Made by a program: the position numbers and the translations under genes. A stretch of 64,000 nucleotides of DNA, taken from an uncultured Sutterella sp. (GTDB lineage Bacteria > Pseudomonadota > Gammaproteobacteria > Burkholderiales > Burkholderiaceae_F). Below are positions 1-8,534 of the stretch, in pieces (within the stretch, counting starts at the first letter, position 1; each line of letters opens with the position of its first letter). The notes beneath the pieces are model-generated. The model worked only from the letters and a program-made list of their open reading frames with translations. It did no database searches and was not told where the DNA came from. The stretch spans positions 62,001 through 126,000 of the forward strand of contig CAJKAP010000002.1 of NCBI GenBank assembly GCA_905197905.1. Reading direction: 5' to 3'.

Positions 1-55
1 ACCGAATCCGAGCAGAGATGCCTTGTCTAAATAGTGGCGGAGGACCGTACTCCAT
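1..55 (-). CDS. mreC: Rod shape-determining protein MreC, N-terminal fragment
   Basis: Only the first 18 codons are inside the window; the gene runs off the left edge. Reading leftward from the ATG at 55 gives MEYGPPPLFRQGISARIR, which resembles the start of betaproteobacterial MreC (proline-rich lead, then a basic stretch before the membrane anchor). In the family MreC is a periplasmic, membrane-anchored partner of MreB in the elongasome. It starts 9 bases after the mreB stop, the usual mreB-mreC operon order. The call rests on this short peptide and on position, so the domain content cannot be checked here. Confidence 0.8.
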   Translation of the reverse strand, partial: MEYGPPPLFRQGISARIR

Positions 56-64
56 GACGTCTCA

Positions 65-1108
65 CTAGCCCGAGGTAAAGGCGGTGTGTAATTTATCCAT
101 GTTTTCCAACGCAATACCGCAGCCCTTCACCACGCAATTGAGCGGTTCTTCTGCAATGTGTACAGGCAAGCCAGTTTCTTCTTTCAAGAGCTGATCAAGA
201 TCACGCAACAAAGCACCACCACCAGTAATCATCAAACCATGTTCAGCGATGTCAGCGCCGAGTTCAGGAGGTGTTTTTTCCAAGGCGTTCTTAACAGCAA
301 CCACGATCTGATTGAGCGGTTCCTGAAGAGCTTCTAAAATTTCATTGGAGTGCACAGTGAACGTGCGTGGTACGCCTTCAGCGATATTACGCCCTTTCAC
401 TTCGATTTCTTTCACTTCGGAGCCAGGGAAGGCGGAGCCAATTTCTTTTTTGATCATTTCAGCGGTCGGTTCGCCAATCAACATACCGAAATTACGGCGG
501 ATATAGTTGATAATAGCCTGGTCAAATTTGTCACCACCGACACGCACAGATCCCGCATAAACCATACCACCCAAAGAGATCAAACCAACTTCAGTGGTCC
601 CACCACCGATGTCGACGACTAAAGAGCCAGCGGCTTCATTCACAGGTAAACCAGCACCAATAGCAGCGGCCATAGGTTCTTCGATCAAATAGACTTCAGA
701 GGCGCCTGCAGCCAAAGCACTTTCTTTAATTGCACGACGTTCAACTTGGGTAGAACCACAAGGTACGCAAATAATAATGCGTGGGGACGGAGCAAAAAGG
801 CGCGAAGGGCTAGCCATGCGGATGAATTGCTTGAGCATTTGCTCTGTTACCGTAAAGTCGGCAATCACGCCGTCTTTCATTGGTCGGATAGCATTGATGT
901 TTCCAGGTACGCGTCCTAACATCTGCTTGGCTGCTTTACCAACAGCGTGAATAGTTGTTTTGCCATTGGGTCCGCCTTCCTGACGAATCGCAACCACGCT
1001 AGGCTCATTAAGGACAATGCCTTTGCCACGCATGTAAATCAGAGTATTCGCCGTACCTAAGTCAATGGCGAGATCGTTTGAAAAGTAATTACGGAAAAAG
1101 CCGAACAT
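65..1108 (-). CDS. mreB: Rod shape-determining actin homologue MreB
   Basis: MreB is the bacterial actin that polymerises under the inner membrane and guides lateral peptidoglycan synthesis. The 347-residue product has normal family length. It shows the actin-fold nucleotide motifs: phosphate-1 DLGTANT (16-22), phosphate-2 DIGGGTTEV (166-174) and the adenosine motif TGGGALL (295-301). The N-terminal MFGFFRNYFS stretch is a plausible amphipathic membrane-binding helix. mreC follows immediately, so this is the head of an mre operon. It is divergent from gatC with about 266 bases between the start codons, so the mre promoter should lie there; I could not pick a convincing -35/-10 pair. Nothing in the protein looks unusual. 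Confidence 0.97.
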   Translation of the reverse strand: MFGFFRNYFSNDLAIDLGTANTLIYMRGKGIVLNEPSVVAIRQEGGPNGKTTIHAVGKAAKQMLGRVPGNINAIRPMKDGVIADFTVTEQMLKQFIRMASPSRLFAPSPRIIICVPCGSTQVERRAIKESALAAGASEVYLIEEPMAAAIGAGLPVNEAAGSLVVDIGGGTTEVGLISLGGMVYAGSVRVGGDKFDQAIINYIRRNFGMLIGEPTAEMIKKEIGSAFPGSEVKEIEVKGRNIAEGVPRTFTVHSNEILEALQEPLNQIVVAVKNALEKTPPELGADIAEHGLMITGGGALLRDLDQLLKEETGLPVHIAEEPLNCVVKGCGIALENMDKLHTAFTSG

Positions 1109-1374
1109 TTTGTGGTTACCGTCTTCTGCAGGATAAGAGGGAGGTTTAGGGCTGTTACCGAGAGGATGAAACTCATCGTTACAGCGCTGAGGTGAATCTC
1201 TTGCCGATATAGCAAGGAAATAGCAACCCCAAGAATAATCTTTAATGATAAACTAACTAATCGCTTAATGCTGATGAGAAGTCTGCTTAGCAAACATTCT
1301 GTTGTGTTGGAGTGTTTCAGACTCTGCCTCAGTGGTTTATTTCCTCCGTCGATTTCAAGATAAAGAAGAGCACT

Positions 1375-1662
1375 ATGCCTTTAACTATGGACGACATACA
1401 CCGAATCGCTGATTTGGGTTGCATCGATATTACAGACGAACAAGCCAAAGTGGTTCAAGGTGAACTCAACGATATTTTCCAGATGATTGAACGCATTGCG
1501 AGTGTGGACACTGAAGGTGTTGCCCCGATGCCGAACCCCCATGATGGCGTACAACGGTTACGTAAAGACGTGGTCACAGAGACTAATCAACGTGAAGCAA
1601 ATATGCAAAACGCCCCTGAACAGGAAGCGGGTTGCTTCCTCGTGCCTCGGGTCATTGAGTAA
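1375..1662 (+). CDS. gatC: Asp-tRNA(Asn)/Glu-tRNA(Gln) amidotransferase subunit C
   Basis: GatC is the small belt-like subunit that holds GatA and GatB together in the amidotransferase that converts misacylated Glu-tRNA(Gln) and/or Asp-tRNA(Asn). From the ATG at 1375 (purine-rich AAGAAGAG just upstream) the product is 95 residues. It starts MPLTMDDIHRIADLG, as GatC proteins do; the frame is open further upstream, but that extension is not GatC-like. The C-terminal part contains the proline/asparagine segment around MPNPHDGVQRLRKD typical of the family. It is the first gene of gatC-gatA-gatB. Its stop codon lies inside a terminator-like hairpin (separate entry). Confidence 0.95.
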   Translation: MPLTMDDIHRIADLGCIDITDEQAKVVQGELNDIFQMIERIASVDTEGVAPMPNPHDGVQRLRKDVVTETNQREANMQNAPEQEAGCFLVPRVIE

Positions 1663-1692
1663 TCAGAACCTTAGTTTCTGACTCAATTTTTT
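1654..1692 (+). terminator. Terminator-like hairpin spanning the gatC stop codon
   Basis: ATTGAG (1654-1659) pairs with CTCAAT (1682-1687) and TCAGAA (1663-1668) with TTCTGA (1676-1681). That is twelve pairs, with the gatC TAA stop (1660-1662) left as a three-base bulge and a seven-base loop. A run of T follows directly from 1688. This is the form of an intrinsic terminator, but it sits between the first and second genes of the gat operon. A ribosome terminating on gatC would cover the 5' arm, so termination is probably partial and coupled to gatC translation (inference). Confidence 0.65.
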
Positions 1693-1716
1693 GAGGATTT
1701 GCCTCCATGATTTTTC

Positions 1717-1751
1717 GAGCAGAGGCGACTTTCTTATGAAAGTTTCTGCTC
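1717..1751 (+). other. Second hairpin in the gatC-gatA spacer
   Basis: GAGCAGA (1717-1723) pairs with TCTGCTC (1745-1751), and inside it ACTTTC (1728-1733) pairs with GAAAGT (1738-1743) around a TTAT loop. The long stem has only a small internal asymmetry and ends about 20 bases before the gatA ribosome binding site. It has no T-run, so it is not itself a terminator. It could be an RNA-stability or processing element, or an antiterminator partner of the hairpin at the gatC stop. No function can be assigned from sequence alone. Confidence 0.5.
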
Positions 1752-1788
1752 CGCACTCTCCTTCTCTAAGGGATGAGGTTTGTTTGAA

Positions 1789-3246
1789 ATGAAAGATGTA
1801 ACGTATAGCTCCATTAGCGAACTTTCTACACTGTTGCAGACCAAGCAGGTTTCTTCGGTGGAGTTAGCTCAGCATTTTTTGGCTCGTATTGAAAAATATG
1901 CTCATCTAAATGCGTTTTTGGATGTGCGTCCAGAAGAAACTCTTGCCCAAGCTCGAGCGGCAGATGAACGTATCGCTAATGGAACAGCGGGGGTGCTGAC
2001 AGGCATTCCTCTTGCACACAAAGATATATTCGTCACTAAAGAGTGGGCTTCTACGGCAGCTAGTAAGATGTTGAAAGGCTATATGAGCCCCTTTGATGCG
2101 ACTGTGGTTGAAAAGTTAAAAGCCGCTGGGATGGTCTGCTTGGGAAAACTCAATTGCGATGAATTTGCTATGGGCTCTGGTAATGAAAATTCCGCCTACG
2201 GCAAGGTTTATAACCCTTGGGATTCTAACGCTGTGCCTGGGGGCTCTTCTGGAGGTTCTTCTGCGGCCGTCGCTGCTGGGTTGGCGCCTATCGTCACGGG
2301 TACCGATACAGGGGGTTCCATTCGTGAACCTGCGGCATTTACTGGCGTAACAGGGATGAAGCCGACTTATGGTCGTCCTTCTCGTTGGGGTATGATTGCT
2401 TTTGCTTCGTCTTTGGATACTGCTGGTCTTTTAGGTCACTCTGCTGAAGATTGCGCTCGTGTATTGGGCAGCATGGTGGGCTTTGATGAAAAAGATTCCA
2501 CTTCGGTTAACGAGCCAGAAGAGGATTTCACACGCTTACTCCAGGCCAGTGTGAAAGGCATGAAACTTGGTGTGCCGCGTAAGTGGTTGGGAGACGACCT
2601 TGATCCCGAATTACGTGCCTCCATCTTGAAGGCAATCGATTTCTATCGATCTGAAGGCATGGAAATCGTTGATATAGACTTGCCGATGGCAGAATTGGGT
2701 GTGCCAGTCTACTACGTGGTGGCTTGTGCAGAAGCAAGCTCTAACTTGTCTCGTTTTGATGGAGTGCGTTACGGTCACCGTGCTACGGACTACACCGACA
2801 TTGTGGACATGATTAAGAAGTCCCGTAACGAAGGTTTGGGATCTGAACCTAAACGCCGAATTATGATCGGTACCTATGTCTTGTCTCATGGTTATTACGA
2901 TGCTTACTATTTGAAAGCGCAACGTGTCCGCCGACTGATTTCTGAAGAATTCCAACGAGTTTTCCAGACAGTGGACGCCATTATTAGCCCTGTGGTCACG
3001 AGTACGGCCTATGATTTTGGAGCGAATGCAGATCCAGTGTCTGCCTATCTCTCTGACCTCTATACGGTTCCAACTTCGCTCGCAGGTTTGCCTGGAATTG
3101 CACTTCCTTCGGGGTTGCACTCAAATGGTCGCCCCTTGGGCTTTCAACTTATCGGCGCTAGCTTCTCTGAAGCAAAACTCTTGCAGTTAGGTGCTACATG
3201 GCAACGCGGAACGGATTGGCATACTAAACATCCGGCTGGATACTAA
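1789..3246 (+). CDS. gatA: Asp-tRNA(Asn)/Glu-tRNA(Gln) amidotransferase subunit A
   Basis: GatA is the amidase-signature glutaminase subunit that releases ammonia from glutamine for the GatB transamidation site. I start it at ATG 1789 because the Shine-Dalgarno-like GGATGAGG (1771-1778) is correctly spaced for it; an in-frame TTG at 1780 would be only one base from that element. The product is 485 residues. The catalytic Ser-cisSer-Lys set is visible: Lys in GIPLAHKD (about 78), the GGSSGGSS loop (about 151-158) and the nucleophile in TDTGGSIREP (about 177). It is the second gene of gatCAB, 126 bases after gatC, an unusually long spacer for this operon that holds two hairpins. Confidence 0.97.
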   Translation: MKDVTYSSISELSTLLQTKQVSSVELAQHFLARIEKYAHLNAFLDVRPEETLAQARAADERIANGTAGVLTGIPLAHKDIFVTKEWASTAASKMLKGYMSPFDATVVEKLKAAGMVCLGKLNCDEFAMGSGNENSAYGKVYNPWDSNAVPGGSSGGSSAAVAAGLAPIVTGTDTGGSIREPAAFTGVTGMKPTYGRPSRWGMIAFASSLDTAGLLGHSAEDCARVLGSMVGFDEKDSTSVNEPEEDFTRLLQASVKGMKLGVPRKWLGDDLDPELRASILKAIDFYRSEGMEIVDIDLPMAELGVPVYYVVACAEASSNLSRFDGVRYGHRATDYTDIVDMIKKSRNEGLGSEPKRRIMIGTYVLSHGYYDAYYLKAQRVRRLISEEFQRVFQTVDAIISPVVTSTAYDFGANADPVSAYLSDLYTVPTSLAGLPGIALPSGLHSNGRPLGFQLIGASFSEAKLLQLGATWQRGTDWHTKHPAGY

Positions 3247-3267
3247 TTTCAAGGATTGGAGATAAAC

Positions 3268-4716
3268 ATGCAATGGGAAGTGGTTATTGGGCTTGAAACC
3301 CATGTCCAGTTATCGACGAAATCCAAGATTTTCTCGGGGGCGCCCCGTCATTTTGGTGATGATGCCAACGTGAATGCGTGTAGCGTGGATCTTGCGCTGC
3401 CAGGATGTTTGCCCGTATTGAATCGTAATGCGGTGGATAAGGCTATCCGTTTCGGCCTTGCTATTGAAGCAGAAGTAGCTAAGCACTCCGTGTTTGACCG
3501 TAAAAATTATTTCTACCCAGATTTACCAAAAGGCTACCAGATTAGCCAGTTTGAGCAGCCGGTGGTGATCGGAGGGAAGCTCTCTTTCTTGGTGGAACCG
3601 AAAAACGGTGATGCTTATATGAAGACGGTAAATCTTACCCGTGCTCACCTGGAAGAAGATGCTGGGAAATCTATTCATGGTTTGGTGCAAGGGTGTTCTG
3701 GTATCGACTTAAATCGTGCGGGCACACCGTTGCTCGAAATAGTGACGGAGCCAGAGTTGCGTTCCTCTGCTGAGGCTGTGGGATACGCTAAAACGTTACA
3801 CGCTTTGGTGGTTTGGCTTGGAATTTCGGATGGTAACATGCAGGAAGGGAATTTCCGCTGTGACGCTAATGTTTCCGTACGCCCTGTGGGACAAAAAGAG
3901 TTTGGTACTCGCTGCGAGATAAAGAACCTGAACTCGTTTAAGTTCTTGCAGGAAGCAATTGATTATGAAGTGCGCCGACAAATTGAACTGATTGAGGATG
4001 GTGGAACTGTGGTTCAGGCTACTCGCCTCTTTGATCCAGATAAGGGAGAGACGCGTCAGATGCGCTCTAAAGAAGATTCGATGGATTATCGTTACTTCCC
4101 TGACCCTGACTTGCTTCCACTTATCATAAGTCAGGAATGGATTGATAGCGTGAAGGCGAGCATGCCAGAGTTGCCCTCTCATTTGCGTAAGCGCTTCTGC
4201 GACGAGTACGAACTTTCTGAGTACGATGCCTCGGTATTGACGGCTTCTCGAGACATTGCTGATTACTACTGCGAATTAGCGGAAATCTGCCCAGATAAGA
4301 AGTTAGCCGCTAACTGGGTGACGGGCGAACTTTCTGCAGCGATGAAGGAAGATGAGGCGATGAAGTTCGCAACGGCGCCAGTTCGTCCCAAGGACTTAGC
4401 CGCCATTATTGACCGTATCAGCAAGGGCGTGGTCAACAACAAGGGGGCAAAGCAGCTCTTCTTGGAAATTTGGACTAATGGCTCTGCCGATATCGATGCT
4501 TTGATTGAAAAGTTGGGCTTGAAACAGATTTCTGATACTGGTGCTTTGGAAGCAATTGTAGATGAAGTGATCGCTAATAATCCTAAGTCTGTTGAAGAGT
4601 TTAAGGCTGGTAAAGAAAAGGCTTTGAATGCCTTGGTCGGTCAGTGTATGAAGGCTACACGTGGCAAAGGTAACCCCACTCAGTTGAATGAGCTTCTGCG
4701 TAAGAAACTAGCCTAA
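3268..4716 (+). CDS. gatB: Asp-tRNA(Asn)/Glu-tRNA(Gln) amidotransferase subunit B
   Basis: GatB binds the misacylated tRNA, activates the side chain with ATP and transfers ammonia to it. From ATG 3268 (AAGGATTGGAG at 3251-3261 upstream) the 482-residue protein begins MQWEVVIGLETHVQL, the standard GatB N-terminus; an in-frame TTG at 3256 lies inside the ribosome binding site and is rejected. Visible family motifs are YFYPDLPKGYQISQFEQP, the metal/nucleotide segment HLEEDAGKS, and MDYRYFPDPDLLPL. The C-terminal YqeY-like tRNA-binding tail (from about 400) is intact. It closes the operon and is followed by a strong terminator. Presence of GatCAB implies the indirect route to Gln-tRNA and/or Asn-tRNA. 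Confidence 0.97.
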   Translation: MQWEVVIGLETHVQLSTKSKIFSGAPRHFGDDANVNACSVDLALPGCLPVLNRNAVDKAIRFGLAIEAEVAKHSVFDRKNYFYPDLPKGYQISQFEQPVVIGGKLSFLVEPKNGDAYMKTVNLTRAHLEEDAGKSIHGLVQGCSGIDLNRAGTPLLEIVTEPELRSSAEAVGYAKTLHALVVWLGISDGNMQEGNFRCDANVSVRPVGQKEFGTRCEIKNLNSFKFLQEAIDYEVRRQIELIEDGGTVVQATRLFDPDKGETRQMRSKEDSMDYRYFPDPDLLPLIISQEWIDSVKASMPELPSHLRKRFCDEYELSEYDASVLTASRDIADYYCELAEICPDKKLAANWVTGELSAAMKEDEAMKFATAPVRPKDLAAIIDRISKGVVNNKGAKQLFLEIWTNGSADIDALIEKLGLKQISDTGALEAIVDEVIANNPKSVEEFKAGKEKALNALVGQCMKATRGKGNPTQLNELLRKKLA

Positions 4717-4730
4717 TTTCCAACCAAGCT

Positions 4731-4796
4731 AAAAAAAAGGGGGGGTGTTGCAATGGTCCAGATTTTTGGATTTTTGTAACACCCCCTTTTTTATTT
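4731..4796. terminator. Bidirectional terminator between gatB and pyrE
   Basis: A run of eight A and seven G followed by TGTTGCAA (about 4731-4753) is complementary to TTGTAACACCCCC plus a T-run (about 4774-4793), apart from one wobble pair. With A-runs and T-runs at both feet the stem can terminate transcription of gatB (plus) and pyrE (minus), which converge here. The loop is about 20 bases. Confidence 0.85.
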
Positions 4797-4809
4797 ATGA
4801 GTAACGCTT

Positions 4810-5487
4810 TTAGGCTCCGTAACGGGTACGGTAAGCAGCTACAGCCTCTTGGAATTGAACAATACGCTTTGCCTGTTCAGAGGTCCCTTGCATGAAGCTT
4901 AGTAAGTCATTGAGCGTGATAATCGATACAACATTGAACCCAAAGGTTTGTTCCACATTCTGCACAGCAGAAGTTTCTGTCAAGGTAGCAGCATCGCCTC
5001 CTTTTTCCATACGGTCTAAGGCGATCAATACGCCTGCCGTATGAGCGCCAGCATTATCGATAATCTTGACAGATTCGCGTACCGAAGTCCCTGCAGAGAT
5101 CACGTCATCGATGATGATTACGCGACCTTCTAAAGGAGATCCCACGATAACACCACCTTCGCCATGATCTTTCGCTTCTTTTCGATTGAAGGCCCAAGGA
5201 ACATCCTTGCCAAGACGTGCTAAATTCATAGCTACACTAGCAGCAAGAGGAATGCCTTTATAGGCAGGACCAAAAACCATATCGAAAGCGATCAATCCTT
5301 CTTTTTCTGCGGCTAAGAGAGTCTTTGCGTAGAAAAGACCTAAAGTGTCGAGCAACTTGCCCGTGTTAAAGAGGCCTGCGTTAAAGAAGTATGGAGAAAG
5401 ACGACCTGCTTTCGTTTTGAATTCGCCAAAACGTAAAACATTGGCTTCTAGGGCGAATTCAATAAAATCGTGTTGAATGTTAGACAT
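4810..5487 (-). CDS. pyrE: Orotate phosphoribosyltransferase
   Basis: PyrE makes orotidine 5'-monophosphate from orotate and PRPP in pyrimidine synthesis. The PRPP-binding signature VIIIDDVISAGTSVRES is in the middle of the protein, and KTKAGRLSPYFFNAG near the N-terminus is typical of the bacterial type. The ATG at 5487, preceded by GGAG, gives 225 residues starting MSNIQHDFIEFAL. The frame is open ten codons further upstream, but that part is unlike the family. It is a single gene, divergent from xth with 138 bases between starts, and convergent with gatB. Confidence 0.96.
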   Translation of the reverse strand: MSNIQHDFIEFALEANVLRFGEFKTKAGRLSPYFFNAGLFNTGKLLDTLGLFYAKTLLAAEKEGLIAFDMVFGPAYKGIPLAASVAMNLARLGKDVPWAFNRKEAKDHGEGGVIVGSPLEGRVIIIDDVISAGTSVRESVKIIDNAGAHTAGVLIALDRMEKGGDAATLTETSAVQNVEQTFGFNVVSIITLNDLLSFMQGTSEQAKRIVQFQEAVAAYRTRYGA

Positions 5488-5625
5488 AAGTACTCCAGAA
5501 GAACGCGTGCCTGGCATTTTACAGCAGTCTCTGAAGAGAGGTTACTACTAGAGAAGAGTCTTTTAGATCATAATGAAGGATATTCTTTCATTTTAGTTGC
5601 AAGAGTGAAGATAAAGAGATTTACC

Positions 5626-6408
5626 ATGACGAACTTACTACGTGTAGCGTCTTTTAACGCAAATGGTATTCGTTCAGCGAATACAAAAGGATTTTTCGAT
5701 TGGTTTTTGAAGCAAAATATTGATGTTTTGTGCGTGCAAGAGCTTAAGGCTCAAGAAGCAGATATTCCTGCAACCCTACAGTCTGTGCCTGGGTACTACT
5801 CTTATTTTCAGTGTGCTCAAAAGCGAGGGTATTCAGGGGTAGGAATTTGGACAAAGAGACAACCATTGCATGTGACTTATGGTCTAGGGGTAGAAGAGTT
5901 TGACGCAGAAGGTCGTTATGTTGAGGTTGATTTAGGGGCTCTCACTCTGGCGTCAATTTACTTTCCAAGTGGAACCTCTGGAGACGACCGTCAGAAGTTG
6001 AAATACCGTTTTCTTGACTTAATGCGTAGCAAACTTGACGGTCTGCGAGTGGTTGGTAAACCTTACCTTTTTTGTGCTGACGTTAATATTGCTCACAAAG
6101 AGCTGGATTTGAAAAATTGGAAGGGTAACCTTGATCATACTGGTTTCTTACCAGAAGAGCGTCAGTGGCTGACAGATCTCTTCAATAGTGGTTGGGTAGA
6201 TGTCTATCGTCATATTTATCCCGATAAGGAACAATATACGTGGTGGAGTCAGAGAGGTCAGGCAAGGTCCAAGAACGTTGGTTGGCGCATTGATTACCAA
6301 ATTGGCCTTCCCGCCATTAGCACGACAGTAAAAGAGGCGAATGTGTTCTCAGAAATTAAGTTCTCTGACCATGCCCCGCTAGTTATCGATTACGATTTTG
6401 CGCTTTAA
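5626..6408 (+). CDS. xth: Exodeoxyribonuclease III / AP endonuclease
   Basis: This is an ExoIII-type enzyme of the EEP nuclease superfamily, acting in base-excision repair on abasic sites and 3' blocking groups. From ATG 5626 it has 260 residues, the usual size. Motifs are visible in order: SFNANGIRSA at the N-terminus, the metal-binding Glu in CVQELKAQE, the Asp/Asn pair in FCADVNIAH, the WWSQR segment, and the terminal SDHAPLV with the catalytic Asp-His. The open frame continues 52 codons upstream into the pyrE promoter region, but the N-terminus is only conserved from MTNLLRVASFN. Only 5 bases separate it from the following pseudouridine synthase, so they are probably co-transcribed. Confidence 0.95.
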   Translation: MTNLLRVASFNANGIRSANTKGFFDWFLKQNIDVLCVQELKAQEADIPATLQSVPGYYSYFQCAQKRGYSGVGIWTKRQPLHVTYGLGVEEFDAEGRYVEVDLGALTLASIYFPSGTSGDDRQKLKYRFLDLMRSKLDGLRVVGKPYLFCADVNIAHKELDLKNWKGNLDHTGFLPEERQWLTDLFNSGWVDVYRHIYPDKEQYTWWSQRGQARSKNVGWRIDYQIGLPAISTTVKEANVFSEIKFSDHAPLVIDYDFAL

Positions 6409-6413
6409 AGAGA

Positions 6414-7103
6414 ATGAAACTACAAGACATCTTATTTAGTCAAGGTTTTGGTACTCGCTATGACTGTGCACATATTGTGGAAGCGGGAGCGGTAAGTATT
6501 GGTGGTGAAGAAAAAATGAACCCTCTGGAAGAGTTTGATCCAGAGGGGTTAGTGTTGACGGTTCACGGGGAAGAATGGCCATACCACAAAAAAGTGATTA
6601 TCGCGATGAATAAGCCTATAGGGTATGAGTGTTCTTTAAAACCATCGGCAAATCCTTCGATTATGTCGCTTTTACCCAGCCCACTTCGTCGTCGAAATAC
6701 TCAGCCTGTAGGACGATTGGACGTTGATACTACAGGGCTTCTCATTTTCACCGATGATGGAGCATTATTGCACCGCTTGATTCATCCCAAACGTCATGTT
6801 GCGAAGCGCTACTTGGTGACTTGTAAACATCCGGTTCAAGAGACAATGTTTCAGGAGTTGCTTGAAGGAGTGAAATTGGTAGACGAGGAAAAGCTCGTGA
6901 AGGCAACAGAGGTTGTTCCTGTGGGTGAACATATTTTTGAGATGGTGCTTACACAGGGAAAGTATCACCAAGTCAAGAGAATGGTTGCAGCATGCTCTAA
7001 CCGTGTAGAAAAGCTTCATAGAGTAGGTTTTGGTAAGTTCATTCTGCCAACCGATCTAGAGCCAGGAAAATGGATATGGTTGACTCAGTCAGATATCATC
7101 TAG
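6414..7103 (+). CDS. rsuA: RsuA-family 16S rRNA pseudouridine synthase
   Basis: The protein has a short N-terminal S4 RNA-binding domain (about 1-60) followed by an RsuA/RluB/E/F-type catalytic domain. The catalytic aspartate is in GRLDVDTTGLLIFTDDG, and the family motif KYHQVKRM is near the C-terminus. At 229 residues it matches RsuA, which modifies U516 of 16S rRNA in E. coli; RluE or RluF specificity cannot be excluded from sequence alone. It begins 5 bases after xth and is followed 37 bases later by the ampG-like gene, so the three may form one transcript. Confidence 0.88.
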   Translation: MKLQDILFSQGFGTRYDCAHIVEAGAVSIGGEEKMNPLEEFDPEGLVLTVHGEEWPYHKKVIIAMNKPIGYECSLKPSANPSIMSLLPSPLRRRNTQPVGRLDVDTTGLLIFTDDGALLHRLIHPKRHVAKRYLVTCKHPVQETMFQELLEGVKLVDEEKLVKATEVVPVGEHIFEMVLTQGKYHQVKRMVAACSNRVEKLHRVGFGKFILPTDLEPGKWIWLTQSDII

Positions 7104-7140
7104 CGCACTAAAAGAGCCGACACGAGTCAAGGAACAAGTT

Positions 7141-8469
7141 ATGAAAAAGCGACCGTTGACAGTTTATTTGAAGGATTGGGCGGTATACCTCAAACCCGAG
7201 ACATTACGTATGTTTTTTCTTGGGTTTAGTGCGGGGCTTCCTCCGCTACTCATTTTAGGTACACTCAGCTTCTGGCTTCGTGAGGCTAGTATCGATTTAA
7301 AGACGATTGGTTTTTTCTCCTGGATAGGGCTTGTATACGCGTTTAAATGGGTATGGGCTCCATTGGTAGACCATATAACTCTCCCGCTAGTAGGAAAGTT
7401 ACTAGGGCATCGTAGAGGGTGGCTTTTGTTCTCCCAAGTAGGGGTGGCTCTTTCATTGCTGGGAATGGGTTTGAGTGATCCGCAACTGCACTTAAGTTCC
7501 ACGATTTTATTTGCTCTCTTAACAAGTTTTTTCTCAGCCACTCAAGATATTTCGCTTGATGCATACCGAATTGAGTCTTCGTGCGCCCAAGTGCAAGGGG
7601 CTCTGTCCGCTATGTATCAAGCAGGTTACCGTTTGGCGATGATTTGGGCTGGAGCGGGGGCGCTTGCCTTAGCAGCGTTTGCGGCTCCCGATGCGTCTGC
7701 TCCTTATAGCTATGAAGCTTGGAGGTTTGCTTACTTGGTTATGGCGGCTTCTGTACTGATTGGCTGGTTGACGGTCTTTTTTTCCCCAGAACCTATCAAA
7801 CGGCAGCGTCAATGGTCTGAGGAATTGGGTGTCTTTGGACGGCTCAGGCAAGGATTTTACGCCCCAATTAGCGATTTCTTTAAGCGCTATCAGCATATAG
7901 CGCTGCTCATTTTGTTGTTGATTTCTTGCTACCGCATTTCGGATGTGATGATGGGGGTTATGGCCAATCCTTTTTACCACGACGTTGGATTTAGTAAAGA
8001 AGAAGTGGCTTGGGTTAGTAAAGTCTTTGGAGTAGTGATGACCTTGCTCGGAGCATTTATTGGTGGCGTTATTACGATGCGTTTGGGAGTGCTGAAAACT
8101 CTTTTTTTGGGCGCAGTGTTGTCTTCCGCTACGAATGTGCTTTTTTCAATCCTCGCCCATATAGGTCATAGTATTGCTTTTTTGATGGTGACTGTTTCTG
8201 CGGATAACTTAGCTGCAGGGATTGCCAGTGCAGCTTTTGTCGCCTACTTATCGAGCCTCACTAACCTCTCTTTTTCAGCGACGCAGTATGCACTTTTTAG
8301 CAGTCTAATGGTCTTGTTACCGAAAGGGCTAGCAGGGTTTTCAGGGGTGCTGGTTGAGGCTACGGATTATTCAACCTTCTTTATCTGCACGGCGCTAATT
8401 GGGGTACCGGTGATGTTGTTAATTGTATATTTGATGCGAAAGACATCATATACTGATAACCCCCAGTGA
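7141..8469 (+). CDS. ampG: AmpG-type muropeptide permease (MFS)
   Basis: A 442-residue major-facilitator protein with about 12-14 hydrophobic segments. The N-terminal sequence resembles AmpG: LRMFFLGFSAGLPPLLI, then WVWAPLVDHITLPL, and the SATQDISLDAYRIE segment with acidic residues inside the membrane region. AmpG imports anhydro-muropeptides released by lytic transglycosylases for cell-wall recycling, which fits the slt gene later in the window. The start is ATG 7141 with AAGGAACAAG upstream. No ampD or ampR lies nearby. Substrate specificity is inferred from family similarity. Confidence 0.88.
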   Translation: MKKRPLTVYLKDWAVYLKPETLRMFFLGFSAGLPPLLILGTLSFWLREASIDLKTIGFFSWIGLVYAFKWVWAPLVDHITLPLVGKLLGHRRGWLLFSQVGVALSLLGMGLSDPQLHLSSTILFALLTSFFSATQDISLDAYRIESSCAQVQGALSAMYQAGYRLAMIWAGAGALALAAFAAPDASAPYSYEAWRFAYLVMAASVLIGWLTVFFSPEPIKRQRQWSEELGVFGRLRQGFYAPISDFFKRYQHIALLILLLISCYRISDVMMGVMANPFYHDVGFSKEEVAWVSKVFGVVMTLLGAFIGGVITMRLGVLKTLFLGAVLSSATNVLFSILAHIGHSIAFLMVTVSADNLAAGIASAAFVAYLSSLTNLSFSATQYALFSSLMVLLPKGLAGFSGVLVEATDYSTFFICTALIGVPVMLLIVYLMRKTSYTDNPQ

Positions 8470-8534
8470 AAGACGGAAAACGAGGAAAAACTAGTTCTGA
8501 GATTTAGGACTCAGCTTTGTTGCCAGTGAAAGCT

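Noticed and set aside
80..100. DnaA-box-like TTATCCATG near mreB
   Set aside because: It is a single imperfect copy inside mreB. An origin would need a cluster of boxes and an AT-rich unwinding region.
1057..1293. 78-codon minus-strand frame between mreB and gatC
   Set aside because: It overlaps the mreB start and occupies its promoter region. The translated sequence is hydrophobic but unlike any family I know, and it has no good start.
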